NCBI GenBank assembly: GCA_036490515.1
Contig: DASXDU010000038.1
Span: 248,001 to 312,000, forward strand
Direction: 5' to 3'
DNA length: 64,000 nucleotides
DNA from: Palsa-1150 sp036490515
GTDB taxonomy: Bacteria; Myxococcota_A; Polyangia; Polyangiales; Polyangiaceae
Shown: positions 9,188-18,154 of the stretch, piece after piece
Layout: every line of letters begins with the position of its first letter
Position numbering within the stretch: the first letter of the stretch is position 1
Made by a program: the position numbers and the translations under genes
The notes under the pieces: model-generated
What the model saw: only the letters and a program-made list of their open reading frames with translations
What the model was told of the DNA's origin: nothing
Databases searched by the model: none

Positions 9188-9961
9188 TCAAGTCTCGTAG
9201 CCGTACGCGCGCGCTCGCGGGCCACATAGGCCCCAGACGCGCGCTTCATCCTCGTCGGACCATGACCACGGGCGAAGGGCCGCGACCGCCGCCTTCTCGG
9301 CTTCCTGCAGATTCGCACGCTTGTTCAGCGCCTCGAGAAGTGGGGCTCGGGCCGGCTCTTCGACTCCGAGGAACTGGAGCAGACTCCGCGCATGGCCTTC
9401 GTCGGACAGATCCTCGAGCCGGATTCGCTTCACCGCCGGCCACTCCTCGAGGCCTTCTTCGGCGAGGCGGTGCGTCTCGTTCCAGAACGCGCAGTTGCGC
9501 TCGACGATGTCCATGCCGGGCCAGTCGTCGCGACGAATCGCCGGCATCGCTCGAAACCAGACGCGAGCGCTCTCGTGCACTTCGAGGCGAGCGTCATCGA
9601 CCAGCTGCCCGTAGTAGTCGAGCTCGATGCAGGAACGAACGTTGCGGCGGGGGTCTCTCACGAGGTGGACGATCTTTGCCTGTGGAAAGGCCTCGAGAAG
9701 GCACGGGAGGACCCAGACGAGCTTCCAGTTGCTGTCGATCGCCTCCGGAGCTGCTCCGTACCGCGACAAGTCCTGCATGACCTCGTCATGACCGCGGCGT
9801 CCCTCGTAGTACCCGGTCGCGAGCTCGATGAAGCTCAGCTCCAGCTTGACAAGCACCTCGTGGCCGCAGACGGAGTCCTCGCCGGCGCACAGAAGTTCGC
9901 TCACGAACATGGTGCCCGATCGCGGATGACCAATGACGAAGGCGCGCAACGACCGACCCAT
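9188..9961 (-). CDS. PAPS-dependent sulfotransferase
   Basis: A 257-residue protein of the Sulfotransfer_1/3 superfamily, which moves sulfate from PAPS to a hydroxyl on a sugar, lipid or small molecule. The 5'-phosphosulfate loop is GHPRSGTMFVSELL at residues 11-24 and the 3'-phosphate motif is HLVRDPRRNVRSCI near residues 99-112, both intact. The frame extends 38 codons upstream to 10075, but the extension is Pro/Arg-rich noise and the fold starts at MGRSLRAFVIG, so I place the start at 9961. It stands alone in its orientation. Given the glycan islands nearby, a surface polysaccharide is a reasonable but unproven substrate. Confidence 0.85.
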   Translation of the reverse strand: MGRSLRAFVIGHPRSGTMFVSELLCAGEDSVCGHEVLVKLELSFIELATGYYEGRRGHDEVMQDLSRYGAAPEAIDSNWKLVWVLPCLLEAFPQAKIVHLVRDPRRNVRSCIELDYYGQLVDDARLEVHESARVWFRAMPAIRRDDWPGMDIVERNCAFWNETHRLAEEGLEEWPAVKRIRLEDLSDEGHARSLLQFLGVEEPARAPLLEALNKRANLQEAEKAAVAALRPWSWSDEDEARVWGLCGPRARAYGYET

Positions 9962-10244
9962 TACCGTGGCCGGCAATTGCTGCGGAGCGGTATCCCGACG
10001 GGCGGTTCCTGCCGTCGGGCGAACGGTGGGATCTGCCGGACGCGCGGGCGGCCCATGTTTCCCCTGGGCCGTCATGCACCGTCACCGGGGGCCCCGCGCG
10101 CCCGGGTTCGGCAGGGTGGCTTCCCCCGATGAAATGACGCGCGTATCCTGGGGCAATGAGCACGGCCCCCCCGCGTCATCCGTTTGGGGGGGAGGGCGCG
10201 GCTTGCCTGGCTCGTGGCACTGACATACCTGTACCGAGGCGCCC

Positions 10245-11726
10245 ATGACGACCCTCAACGCCGTCCTCACGTCGCCGGACTTCAACTGCAACGACCTTCA
10301 GATCAGCCGCGTCCGCGGGCGCGAGGCGATCTCGCAGCCGTTCGAGTTCACGGTCGACGTCGTCTGCACGGAACCGGACGACTTCAACTTCGAGATCCTC
10401 GGCGCGCGAGCGACGCTGGAGTTCACGCTGGACGGCGCCAGCCTCCGCGAGACCCACGGCATCATCGCCTCGGCCACCCAGGTGTTCGCCACCACGCGGG
10501 GCAACCAGGCCTCGGCGTTCCGGCTCGTCCTCGTGCCGGACGTATGGAAGCTGAACCTGACGGACCTCCAGCAGGTCTACCTGAACACGTCGATTCCCAA
10601 CATCGTGAAGAGCAAGTTCACGATGAACGGGTTGACCAATTACGAGATGCGCCTGTCGGCGACGTACCTCCCGCGGCCGATGGTCATCCAGCTCCACGAG
10701 ACGGACCGGGCGTTCATCAACCGCCTGACCGAGCACAATGGCATCAGCTACTACTTCCTCAACGCGAACGGCGTGGAGAACATCGTCTTCACCGACAGCC
10801 CGAGCGGGTTCGGCGGCGTCGACGGGCACGACTCCGTCGAGGTCTACACCGACGGTACGCGCGTCGGCGTCTACGAGCTCGAGTACTCGAAGACAGCTTC
10901 GCCGAAGACGTGGACGGTCCAGGACTACAACCACCACATGCCATTGCTGAACGTCATCGGCACGTTCAACGAGGCGCAGGGGTTGACCGGGAAGGTGGTC
11001 GACTTCGGGCCCCACGTGCTGACGCCGGTGGACGGTGCGGCGCTCGCGAAGATGCGTGCCGAGGCGAGCGTGGCGCAGAACCGCTACTACCGCGGCGCCA
11101 GCGACCAGTGCTGGTTCCGGGCGGGTGCGCCCGTGAAGTTCACCGGGCAGTCGAACCTCCCGAGCACGCCGCTCCTCCTCGTCGAGGTGGAGCACGAGCT
11201 CGTGATGGCGACGGCCGTGGATCAGACCATCCATACCGCCGGAGCGGCGCCGGCCGCACTCGAGTACAACAACCGTTTCCGCGCCGTCGACGCGACCCAG
11301 AACTACCGGCCGCCGCTCGTGACGCCCAAGCCGAAGGTGGCGGGCGTGCTCACCGCGACCGTGGAGCCGCTGCAGCCCATCGCCGGCGCGAAGGACGCGC
11401 AGATCGACCAGAACGGCGACTACACGATACGTTTCCACTTCGATCCGGCGCCGATGTATCCCGCGCCGGGGTCGCGTGCGCGTTCGTCCTTGCCCGTGCG
11501 CATGATGCAGGCGCTCGCCGGCCCCGACTACGGGATTCACTTCCCGCTGCGGGGCGGGGTCGAGGTCTTCATCCTGTTCGTCGAGGGCGACCCCGATCGA
11601 CCCATCATCGCCGCCGCGGCGCCCAATCCCATCACGATGTCGCCGAGCACCCAGATCAACGCCATCCAGAGCGTCATGCGGACGCGGTCCGGCATCGCCG
11701 TGACGTTCAACGACAACTCCGGCTGA
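10245..11726 (+). CDS. vgrG: T6SS spike protein VgrG (TssI), short form
   Basis: A 493-residue VgrG. The gp27-like hub occupies roughly residues 1-370: opening with the phage-hub-like LQISRVRGREAISQPFEF, then VQLHETDRAFINRLTEHNGI and NRYYRGASDQCWFRAGA. A gp5-like OB-fold follows (GDYTIRFHFDP, SLPVRMMQALAG, YGIHFPLRGGVEVFILFVEGDPDRPII). The protein stops right after the OB domain (RTRSGIAVTFNDNSG), so the usual C-terminal beta-helix needle is missing. A stop codon, not an obvious frameshift, ends it. The 283 bases upstream, shared with the divergent sulfotransferase, are GC-rich; a TGGCAC word at about 10219 lacks a proper -12 element. Confidence 0.93.
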   Translation: MTTLNAVLTSPDFNCNDLQISRVRGREAISQPFEFTVDVVCTEPDDFNFEILGARATLEFTLDGASLRETHGIIASATQVFATTRGNQASAFRLVLVPDVWKLNLTDLQQVYLNTSIPNIVKSKFTMNGLTNYEMRLSATYLPRPMVIQLHETDRAFINRLTEHNGISYYFLNANGVENIVFTDSPSGFGGVDGHDSVEVYTDGTRVGVYELEYSKTASPKTWTVQDYNHHMPLLNVIGTFNEAQGLTGKVVDFGPHVLTPVDGAALAKMRAEASVAQNRYYRGASDQCWFRAGAPVKFTGQSNLPSTPLLLVEVEHELVMATAVDQTIHTAGAAPAALEYNNRFRAVDATQNYRPPLVTPKPKVAGVLTATVEPLQPIAGAKDAQIDQNGDYTIRFHFDPAPMYPAPGSRARSSLPVRMMQALAGPDYGIHFPLRGGVEVFILFVEGDPDRPIIAAAAPNPITMSPSTQINAIQSVMRTRSGIAVTFNDNSG

Positions 11727-11748
11727 TCCCGGCTCCGCACCCGAGAAG

Positions 11749-12627
11749 TCAGCGGGTGAAGAACCGCTTGTAGGCGGGGGGGCAGACGTCGTCCTCGCAC
11801 GCGTCGATGCGATCGTCGGACAAGCCGCTGCGGGTCGACGTCCGTGCGAGCCAGTGAAGGTTCCGGTAGAACCTCCCGAGGTGCGGGCGCAGTGGCCGAC
11901 CCTCGTCGTCGGCCGCGCCGACCCACCACTCCGGCGCCACCAGATCCGTGACCGAGAACCCCAGCACGTCCCCGTCCTTCCACGTCACCGCCGGCCCCCG
12001 GTATTCGTGGTGGTCGTTGCCGAAGCTGGACGCGATCGAGAGGTCGTGGTCGTAAAGCGTCACGACGGGGTGCCAGATGCGTCGCCCCTGGTGGACCGCC
12101 CAGACGTCGATCAGCGAATCCTCGTCGATCGTGTCGAACGCCCGCGGCCGAAGCTCGTACCGCCGCCACGCCAGGAACTCGGCCAGCAGCTCACGGGGAA
12201 AGAGGTACGCCTGCCCCACCAGGCCGTCTGCCGTCGTGTACCAGCGCGCCTGTTCACGCGCGAGGGTCATCGTGCCCGGATGGCCGTTGTAGAGCGAGAC
12301 GACCTGGTCTGGCACCGTCGCGAGCATCGCCGAGAGCGCGGGCCAGAAGTTGGGCGCCACCGTGTCGTCGTCTTGAAGGAACAGGCAGTGGGTCGCCGTG
12401 GTCTCCGCCGCCCACCTCCACATCTCGCCGCTCCAGAGCCAGTTGGGGCAGCGCTCGGAGAACTCCCGGTACGCCACGAGGCTCGGGACCTGCAGCGGGA
12501 GGCCGGCCTCCGAGCTCTCGATGCCGAGCCCGCGGCGGAGGCGAGCCATGCTCTCCACCCGAGCGGGAACCCACGGCGTGTGGCTGATGCCCAGCGCGAT
12601 CGTCGGCTTGCCGCCCTGCCCCCTCAT
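11749..12627 (-). CDS. Glycosyltransferase (GT-A type)
   Basis: A 292-residue cytosolic protein with a GT-A like acid motif in LFLQDDDTVAP at about residues 86-96. It follows a segment placing an aromatic-rich nucleotide-sugar site (PNWLWSGEMWRWAAE). After it come SLYNGHPGTM, WYTTADGLVGQAYLFPREL and DEDSLIDVW, a layout seen in family 25/GT2-like transferases. The donor and acceptor are unknown. The ATG overlaps the stop of the upstream FkbM-like gene (ATGA), so the two are translated together. Confidence 0.72.
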   Translation of the reverse strand: MRGQGGKPTIALGISHTPWVPARVESMARLRRGLGIESSEAGLPLQVPSLVAYREFSERCPNWLWSGEMWRWAAETTATHCLFLQDDDTVAPNFWPALSAMLATVPDQVVSLYNGHPGTMTLAREQARWYTTADGLVGQAYLFPRELLAEFLAWRRYELRPRAFDTIDEDSLIDVWAVHQGRRIWHPVVTLYDHDLSIASSFGNDHHEYRGPAVTWKDGDVLGFSVTDLVAPEWWVGAADDEGRPLRPHLGRFYRNLHWLARTSTRSGLSDDRIDACEDDVCPPAYKRFFTR

Positions 12628-13259
12628 GGCAACCGGTACGCCTTCCTCTTCGTGTTCCACACCGCCTTGCTCCGGACCCATGCGGCATGGCCGAGGTCCG
12701 CATGCTTGAAGCTGAGCTTGAAACAGCGGAGCCCCCAGGACGACAGTGTGGCTTCCATCTGCAGGCGGTCCTCCTGACGGTGCCACTCGAAGCAGACGAT
12801 GCTCGGCTGGTGCCCGTATCCCTTGAGGAGGTCGGCCTCGCCCCCTCCCGCGTCGAGGCGAATGACGTCGCAGGGTGGAAGCGCGGACACGACTCCGGGG
12901 TCTCTCACGTCGAGGGGGTGGACGGCGCCGCCGGGCGGCAGATTGTGCCGCAAGAACATCTGGGTATCGGGGTCTGGCTCGTAGCACTCGACCCACGAGT
13001 TGCGCCAGCGGTGCCAGGCCCAGAGCGCGAAGGCTCCGACGCCTGCCCGGAGGTCGAGGATTCGCCGGACCTTCGGGGCGTCGGGCAGGTGGCCGTAGTC
13101 GTACTTGCCCTGGAGGACCTCCGCGACCTTGGCCTCGATTTCGCGAGGAAACAGGAACGGCGCGCCGCCCACTTCCATCTTGATGGACTCGATGGTGCCG
13201 CTGGTCCCCTCGACGGTCTTGCCGCTCTCCGTGTTGATCTTGAAGTCCAGCCTGGACAT
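12624..13259 (-). CDS. FkbM-like methyltransferase (variant SAM motif)
   Basis: A 211-residue class I methyltransferase of the FkbM type, usually O-methylating sugars. Segments ECYEPDPDTQMFLRHNL, CDVIRLDAGGGEADLLKGY and SIVCFEWH follow the family order. The SAM-binding motif I reads ILDLRAGVGAF where relatives in this window have VLDxGAGVGAF: the first glycine is replaced by arginine. Whether SAM still binds is open. The start is ATG 13259, 90 bases from the divergent DUF2806 gene. It overlaps the downstream glycosyltransferase by 4 bases. Confidence 0.72.
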   Translation of the reverse strand: MSRLDFKINTESGKTVEGTSGTIESIKMEVGGAPFLFPREIEAKVAEVLQGKYDYGHLPDAPKVRRILDLRAGVGAFALWAWHRWRNSWVECYEPDPDTQMFLRHNLPPGGAVHPLDVRDPGVVSALPPCDVIRLDAGGGEADLLKGYGHQPSIVCFEWHRQEDRLQMEATLSSWGLRCFKLSFKHADLGHAAWVRSKAVWNTKRKAYRLP

Positions 13260-13349
13260 CGCGGTACTTATACCGCTCGACCTGTGCGGTGGGTAGTCGA
13301 TCGGGCTAGGCTGCAGACCGCGAATGGCCGCCCATCTCCGGAGCGAGAC

Positions 13350-14228
13350 GTGCACCCGCTCCTGAAGCTCCTCGACGTGTGCGAGCGGAGAATCGGGGTC
13401 TCGGCCCGCGTGTGGTTCCAGAGGCACAACTCCAAGACTCCGACCGACGCGCAGATTCGCGACGCGGACGCACGGGAGCTCGAGGCAGCTCGCGTGGCGC
13501 CCCTCATCCAGAACGAGGGGTCCTTCCCGCCGCTGCACCACCGCGTGATGCGGCGTCTCACGTACCAGGAGGGGAAGCGCCAGCTCAACATCGAGGACAT
13601 CATCGAGGAAGCCCTCCGGATTCTCGTGCACGAGCAGACCGCATCCGACGATGCGGTCGACGAGGACTGGTCGATACGCTTCTTCGCGATCGCGCAGGAC
13701 GTCTCCTACGAGCCCATGAAGCGTCTCTGGGGACGGCTCCTGGCCGCGGAGGTCAGGCGACCGGGTTCGTTCTCTCTGCGCTGCCTCGAGTCGGTGCGGA
13801 GCATCGCGCGCAGCGAGGCCGACGCTCTCTCCAGGATCGCGCCGTTCGTGGTGAACGGAGAGGCCATCCTCCGGGCTCCGGACGTCGGCGAGCTCCTCAA
13901 GATGGGAGAGTTCCACGCCCTGGTCGACGCGGGCGTCGTGAGCCCGAACATCCTCCAGTGGGAGATGCCCGCGCCGGACGCGCGCGTCCGCTTGCCGGAC
14001 TTGCTGGTGCAGCTCCGCGGGGGGCAGCCCATGGTCGTCGACGCGTGGAGGCTCACCAGTGTCGGAGTCGAGCTGATCCCGCTCCTCAACGCGAAGGCCA
14101 ACCGCGCCTTCGTGCGCTGGCTCATCGAGGAGGTGAACGCGCGCGACTACCGCTGGACTCTGCACCGCATGGTGTCGCGCGAGCCCCCGAAATGGGACCC
14201 GCGACCCTCGGGCCTGCACGAGATCTGA
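13350..14228 (+). CDS. DUF2806 domain protein
   Basis: A 292-residue protein matching the DUF2806 pattern: NIEDIIEEALRIL, DEDWSIRFFAIAQDVS, then MKRLWGRLLAAEVRRPGSFSLR followed by a conserved helical stretch. The family's function is not established. It is often met as an isolated accessory gene in variable regions. I chose the GTG at 13350 because GGAG lies 7 bases upstream; the open frame further up is antisense to the methyltransferase. It is a single plus-strand gene wedged between two minus-strand glycan operons, which suggests independent insertion. Confidence 0.7.
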   Translation: MHPLLKLLDVCERRIGVSARVWFQRHNSKTPTDAQIRDADARELEAARVAPLIQNEGSFPPLHHRVMRRLTYQEGKRQLNIEDIIEEALRILVHEQTASDDAVDEDWSIRFFAIAQDVSYEPMKRLWGRLLAAEVRRPGSFSLRCLESVRSIARSEADALSRIAPFVVNGEAILRAPDVGELLKMGEFHALVDAGVVSPNILQWEMPAPDARVRLPDLLVQLRGGQPMVVDAWRLTSVGVELIPLLNAKANRAFVRWLIEEVNARDYRWTLHRMVSREPPKWDPRPSGLHEI

Positions 14229-14240
14229 GGCCGGCCGCCG

Positions 14241-15785
14241 CTACTTCGGGGTGCGCGAGGGAGGCGTGTCGCGAATCGGCACCGCCCGCTCGAGCGTTCC
14301 GCGGTAGACGTGCTTGCCGATGTGGCCGACCTCGGCCTCCATCAGCGCGTAGATCTTGCCGCCGAGCAGGCGCCAGCGGCGGCAGAACGAGTAGTCCTCG
14401 GTCAAGTAGCGTCCGACGCTCGTCGGGTCCCCCGCCGTGCGCCCCCAGGCCAGAGCCGCATCGAGGACGGCATCGCGCTCGGCGTCGCTCGGCCGGTCAC
14501 CCTCCGACGCGCGCAGGAGGGTCACTGCTGCTCGCTTCAGGTCGCGGAGCTTGGTCTCGCGGGGGCAAGCCGGATCGCGCTCGCAGTGGAAGAACTGGTG
14601 ATGGATGGCGTACATGGGATCGTAGTCGGAGACGTACTCCAGCTCCTCCCGGTAGGCCTCGACGTAGCGATGCAGCGCGTCGACCTTCACCATCAGGCAC
14701 CCGGTGCCCACCTCCTCGACCTCGAGGAACGTGCCGAGCTCGGGGTGCCTGAGGAAATTGCCGCTCGCCGAGTTGAAGACGAAGCTCGCCGCATACCTCG
14801 GCAGCTCCGCGGGGGGGACGCCCGCTCGTACGGCGCGAACGACGCGGTCCCAGTCGATCTCCTTGCGCGGGTACACGATCGCCGAGACGTCCAGGTTCGA
14901 GCGCATCAGCTTGAGGATGTCCTCGGGGCGGAACACGAGGTCCGAGTCCAGGTGCAGCATGTGCGTCGGCCTCTGCGCCGCCGGCTCGGTTCGCACGATC
15001 GCGAGGCAGCGCTCGGTCTGCACGTTCCGCGCGCGGTCGACGCCCGTCATGCGCTCCCGGACGAGCGTTAGGCCGACGCCGTGCTGCCTGCACAGGACCC
15101 CGAGCACGTGGAGTCCGTGCTCGACGTCGCTCCACGCCTTGCCGCCGCCGGTGATCATCGAGACGTAGAGGTGCAGCGGCACGGTGCCGGGGTTGACCGG
15201 AGCGATGGCGTCGACGTCCGGCCGACTCGCGGGTGACGGCGGGATCTTCGGCGGCTCTTCCACGGAGTCGCGCGTCAGCAGCTCCGTCCGGGCGAAACGA
15301 AGCGTCACGAGCCCCGACGGACCGACGTGCTCCCCCAGGCCCGTCAGACCGTTGTCCGCGGCGAGACGTCGCGTCTGAGCGAGCCCTTTCTCGCCCTGAG
15401 TGGTCACGAGCAGCACCGAGACGCGGGCGAGGTGAGCGTACCCGCCGAGGATCGAGAGATCCGCCGCCCGCGCATCGACCCGCAGCACGTCGCAGGGGCC
15501 GAGCGCCGCCGGCTCGACGCTCATCGCATGCTCCACCGCGAGGCCTCGCGTGTTCTCCACGAGTGCGGCGTGGACCTCTCGCCGCGGCTCGAAGCAGTGC
15601 AGGCGCGCGCCGGGCCAGACCTCGCAGGCGACCACGGCGAACGCGCCGACGCCGGCGCCCATGTCGAGGACGCGCGGTTGCCGCAGCGGGGGAAGCCTGT
15701 CCCATCCACACGACGCGTGCACCTCCGCGACGACGCGGAGCATGGATCGAGGAAGCGAGAAGGCGGGTTCGGTTCGGTCGTTCAT
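14241..15785 (-). CDS. Bifunctional FkbM-type methyltransferase / glycosyltransferase fusion
   Basis: A 514-residue two-domain protein. Residues about 1-180 are FkbM-like with SAM motif VLDMGAGVGAFAV, then CFEPRREVHAAL and CDVLRVDARAADLSILGG. Residues about 220-500 form a GT-A like domain: LYVSMITGGGKAWSDVEHGL, MLHLDSDLVFRPEDILKLM with a DSD acid motif, AIVYPRKEIDWDRV, EVEEVGTGCLMVKVDAL and YLTEDYSFCRRWRLLGGKIY. The whole protein is clearly paralogous to the one at 19330-20859. It is the last gene of a four-gene minus-strand operon and starts 17 bases after the previous stop. Confidence 0.75.
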   Translation of the reverse strand: MNDRTEPAFSLPRSMLRVVAEVHASCGWDRLPPLRQPRVLDMGAGVGAFAVVACEVWPGARLHCFEPRREVHAALVENTRGLAVEHAMSVEPAALGPCDVLRVDARAADLSILGGYAHLARVSVLLVTTQGEKGLAQTRRLAADNGLTGLGEHVGPSGLVTLRFARTELLTRDSVEEPPKIPPSPASRPDVDAIAPVNPGTVPLHLYVSMITGGGKAWSDVEHGLHVLGVLCRQHGVGLTLVRERMTGVDRARNVQTERCLAIVRTEPAAQRPTHMLHLDSDLVFRPEDILKLMRSNLDVSAIVYPRKEIDWDRVVRAVRAGVPPAELPRYAASFVFNSASGNFLRHPELGTFLEVEEVGTGCLMVKVDALHRYVEAYREELEYVSDYDPMYAIHHQFFHCERDPACPRETKLRDLKRAAVTLLRASEGDRPSDAERDAVLDAALAWGRTAGDPTSVGRYLTEDYSFCRRWRLLGGKIYALMEAEVGHIGKHVYRGTLERAVPIRDTPPSRTPK

Positions 15786-15802
15786 GGAGGCTCGATGAGG
15801 GC

Positions 15803-18154
15803 TCACGCCGTCCAGTGCCGCTCGCGGCCGTGATAGTCGATGTCGCCGAGGGTCCGGGCACGCGATATCGTGCAGCCGTACTGCTGGATGACGCGGAAGA
15901 GCTCCTGCGTGGGGTCGATGCCGAGAGTCCGGAGGTGCCCGTAGAAGGCGCCACCTACCGGATCGATGGGTCTCAGGTGGTGCGCGACGATCCCGTCCAG
16001 AACACCCACCGCGCGTCGGCGGTCCGCGAGTAGATGGGGCCATACGTGGCTGAGCCCCTGCCCGCTCACGGCCTGGTCGAATGAATCGACGCAGGTCACG
16101 AATCCGGCGCGAGTGAAGCCGGGAGCGCGCGTGTCGACGACGTTCGTGAAGCGCATCGCCGACTCGCGCTGATGGAACATCGGCGCGAGCGCGCACGCCG
16201 AGTCGTCGCTCAGGGACGGGTGCGCGAGGTCGAGCTGGTAGCGGGCCATGAGCCAGAAGATGCGATCGACGTCCTCGTGACGGAAGCCGACGTCGTCGTC
16301 AAGGAACAGGATCGCGTGGTACCCGTCGAAGAACCTGGGATTCGCCAGGAGTGTTGCTTTCACGGCGCTGAGCTTCGACGGGCCGCCGAGCACGACGTGG
16401 TCCGCGTGCCCGATCCGGTCGTCCGATGGGGTCGGCGCAAAGCAGTTGACCGCCAGATCCCAGCGCCGAGCCGCGTCGGGCCGAAACCACCGACCCGCGA
16501 CCGAGCCCGCGAACGTGGGGCAGGTCACCCAGACGAGAAACGGGCGCCTCTGGCTCGCCTGCCGGGCGACCTCGATCCTGGTTTCGATCGCGCACCTCGA
16601 TACCTTCGGCGGTGGCGTGGGGTCCGCGCGCGCCTCGATGTCGTAGCTGGCGAAGGCACCCCGGAGATCTCCGCGGGTCCACTGGATGTCACCTATGAGC
16701 CTTCGGGCCTCGCGATCGCCGAGCTCCACGAGCGGGGCGAGTCGTGCCATCGCGGAGTCGGCGTCACCGCGTGCGATCTCGAGGCTCGCCACGCCGATGG
16801 TGGCCGCAGCGCACGTGGCGTCTTGCTCGAGCACGTACCCGAAGAGCGCCAGGGCCTCCTGAGGCCGGCCCGAGAGAGACGAGTGCTCCGCCACCGCGAT
16901 CATCGTCGCGATGGTCCCGCCGGGGCGGTCGATTGCCGCGGGCGCGCGTCCCGCCGGTCCCGCCAGCGCGTGGCTCTGCTCCTGGCTCGCGAACAACCGA
17001 TCGACGGTCTCGCGGGAGGGGCCATCTTCGCCGAAGGCCGCGTTCCACGGCACGGTCGCCATCCACCCCGAGGTGGCGTCCGGCCGCCGGCGCACGATGA
17101 CGTAGCCGGACTGGAGGGCGCTCACCTTCATCCGTTCGAGGTGATCGCGGCGGCTCATCGCCGCGCGCTCCAAGACGGCGTCGGAATCCTCCTGGCCGAC
17201 TTTGCCGTATTGCAGGCAGTGAACGTCGATGTCGCTCCGGGGTCGCTGCAAGACGAGCACGTCGCAGGAGTGACCCAAGGCGGCGCGCGCGCGCTCGGGG
17301 AAGCCCGGCTCGCCGTCAATGACGGGCGACTCGGTCATCACGAACCCGAGCCCGGCGGGTGTGAGGTGCGAAGGGAGCCCGCGAAGCAATTCCATCAGCA
17401 GCTCGTCGCCGCGTTCCCCCCCGTAGAGGTAGGCCGACGGAGCGGCGTTGGCCGGGCGCGAAACGAACGGCGGTTGAGACGCGATCAGGTCGAACGATTC
17501 GCCGGCCGCGGGCGTGTAGAGATCGCCTCGGCGTATCTCCACGTTTTCGACGCCGTTGATCCATGCGTTGACCCTCGCCAGGGTGAGGGCCCTGGGATTG
17601 ACGTCCGTGGCAACCACGTGATCGCAGACGGCGGCGAGCATCAGCGCGATCGTTCCGGCGCCGCAGCCCAGATCGAGAGCGCGTGGCACCCTCTCTCTGG
17701 GGTACGCCATTTCGATGAGGTTCCTCGTTCCTCCGCTCGGCCCCATGACCGCGTCCCCGCCCGCGAGGAGATCGTCGCAGAGCAGGTGGAGCGGCCCGAG
17801 AGTCCGGAGGACGAGAGGCGACACGATACCGCCGTCCGGAGATCGGACGAGGAGGCCGGTTTCGACCATTCGCTCCAGGGGCAGGTCTTCGCCGAGTGCC
17901 GCTCGCGCCTCCTCGGGCGTCACCGGGTCCCAGAACCCGAACATTCGCATCGCGTACCCGGCGGCCGTGGAGATGCGGCGGAGGTGCCACTTGACGAGCG
18001 GAAATCGCAGCACATCGTGGCCGGCGGACATCTGCAAGAGGGGATTCAGGGCGTCGGCGTTGACACCGATGGCGTCGAGACGGCGGCCGAGCGACCGCCA
18101 CGCTTCGCGGGACAGCGAGAGGAGCCGCTCGACGTCGGAGAGGGCCGCCCTCAT
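15803..18154 (-). CDS. PrmC-like methyltransferase - TPR-like - DUF707 fusion
   Basis: A 783-residue three-part protein. The N-terminal part (about 1-400) is a helical domain followed by a class I methyltransferase with ALDLGCGAGTIAL, VVATDVNPRAL and a SQPPF motif in the place of the HemK/PrmC NPPY. A middle section of short helical repeats (about 420-530) looks TPR/Sel1-like. The C-terminal part (about 540-783) is DUF707: LVWVTCPTFAG, LFLDDDVGF, YQLDLAHPSLSDDS, MRFTNVVDTRAPGFTRAGFVT. DUF707 is best known from plants and is thought glycosyltransferase-like. The start codon overlaps the upstream gene's stop (ATGA). Full-length paralog at 20958-23327. Confidence 0.75.
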   Translation of the reverse strand: MRAALSDVERLLSLSREAWRSLGRRLDAIGVNADALNPLLQMSAGHDVLRFPLVKWHLRRISTAAGYAMRMFGFWDPVTPEEARAALGEDLPLERMVETGLLVRSPDGGIVSPLVLRTLGPLHLLCDDLLAGGDAVMGPSGGTRNLIEMAYPRERVPRALDLGCGAGTIALMLAAVCDHVVATDVNPRALTLARVNAWINGVENVEIRRGDLYTPAAGESFDLIASQPPFVSRPANAAPSAYLYGGERGDELLMELLRGLPSHLTPAGLGFVMTESPVIDGEPGFPERARAALGHSCDVLVLQRPRSDIDVHCLQYGKVGQEDSDAVLERAAMSRRDHLERMKVSALQSGYVIVRRRPDATSGWMATVPWNAAFGEDGPSRETVDRLFASQEQSHALAGPAGRAPAAIDRPGGTIATMIAVAEHSSLSGRPQEALALFGYVLEQDATCAAATIGVASLEIARGDADSAMARLAPLVELGDREARRLIGDIQWTRGDLRGAFASYDIEARADPTPPPKVSRCAIETRIEVARQASQRRPFLVWVTCPTFAGSVAGRWFRPDAARRWDLAVNCFAPTPSDDRIGHADHVVLGGPSKLSAVKATLLANPRFFDGYHAILFLDDDVGFRHEDVDRIFWLMARYQLDLAHPSLSDDSACALAPMFHQRESAMRFTNVVDTRAPGFTRAGFVTCVDSFDQAVSGQGLSHVWPHLLADRRRAVGVLDGIVAHHLRPIDPVGGAFYGHLRTLGIDPTQELFRVIQQYGCTISRARTLGDIDYHGRERHWTA

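Noticed and set aside
8437..9318. Minus-strand frame ending in an ATGA overlap with the gene starting at 8440
   Set aside because: The ATGA overlap looked like real coupling, but the translation is Pro/Arg/Ser noise, runs antisense across the gap and has no good start.
9962..10075. Longer N-terminus for the sulfotransferase
   Set aside because: The extra 38 residues are low-complexity and the fold starts at MGRSLRAFVIG.
10215..10235. Sigma-54 promoter before vgrG (TGGCAC word)
   Set aside because: The -12 element lacks the required GC at the right spacing.
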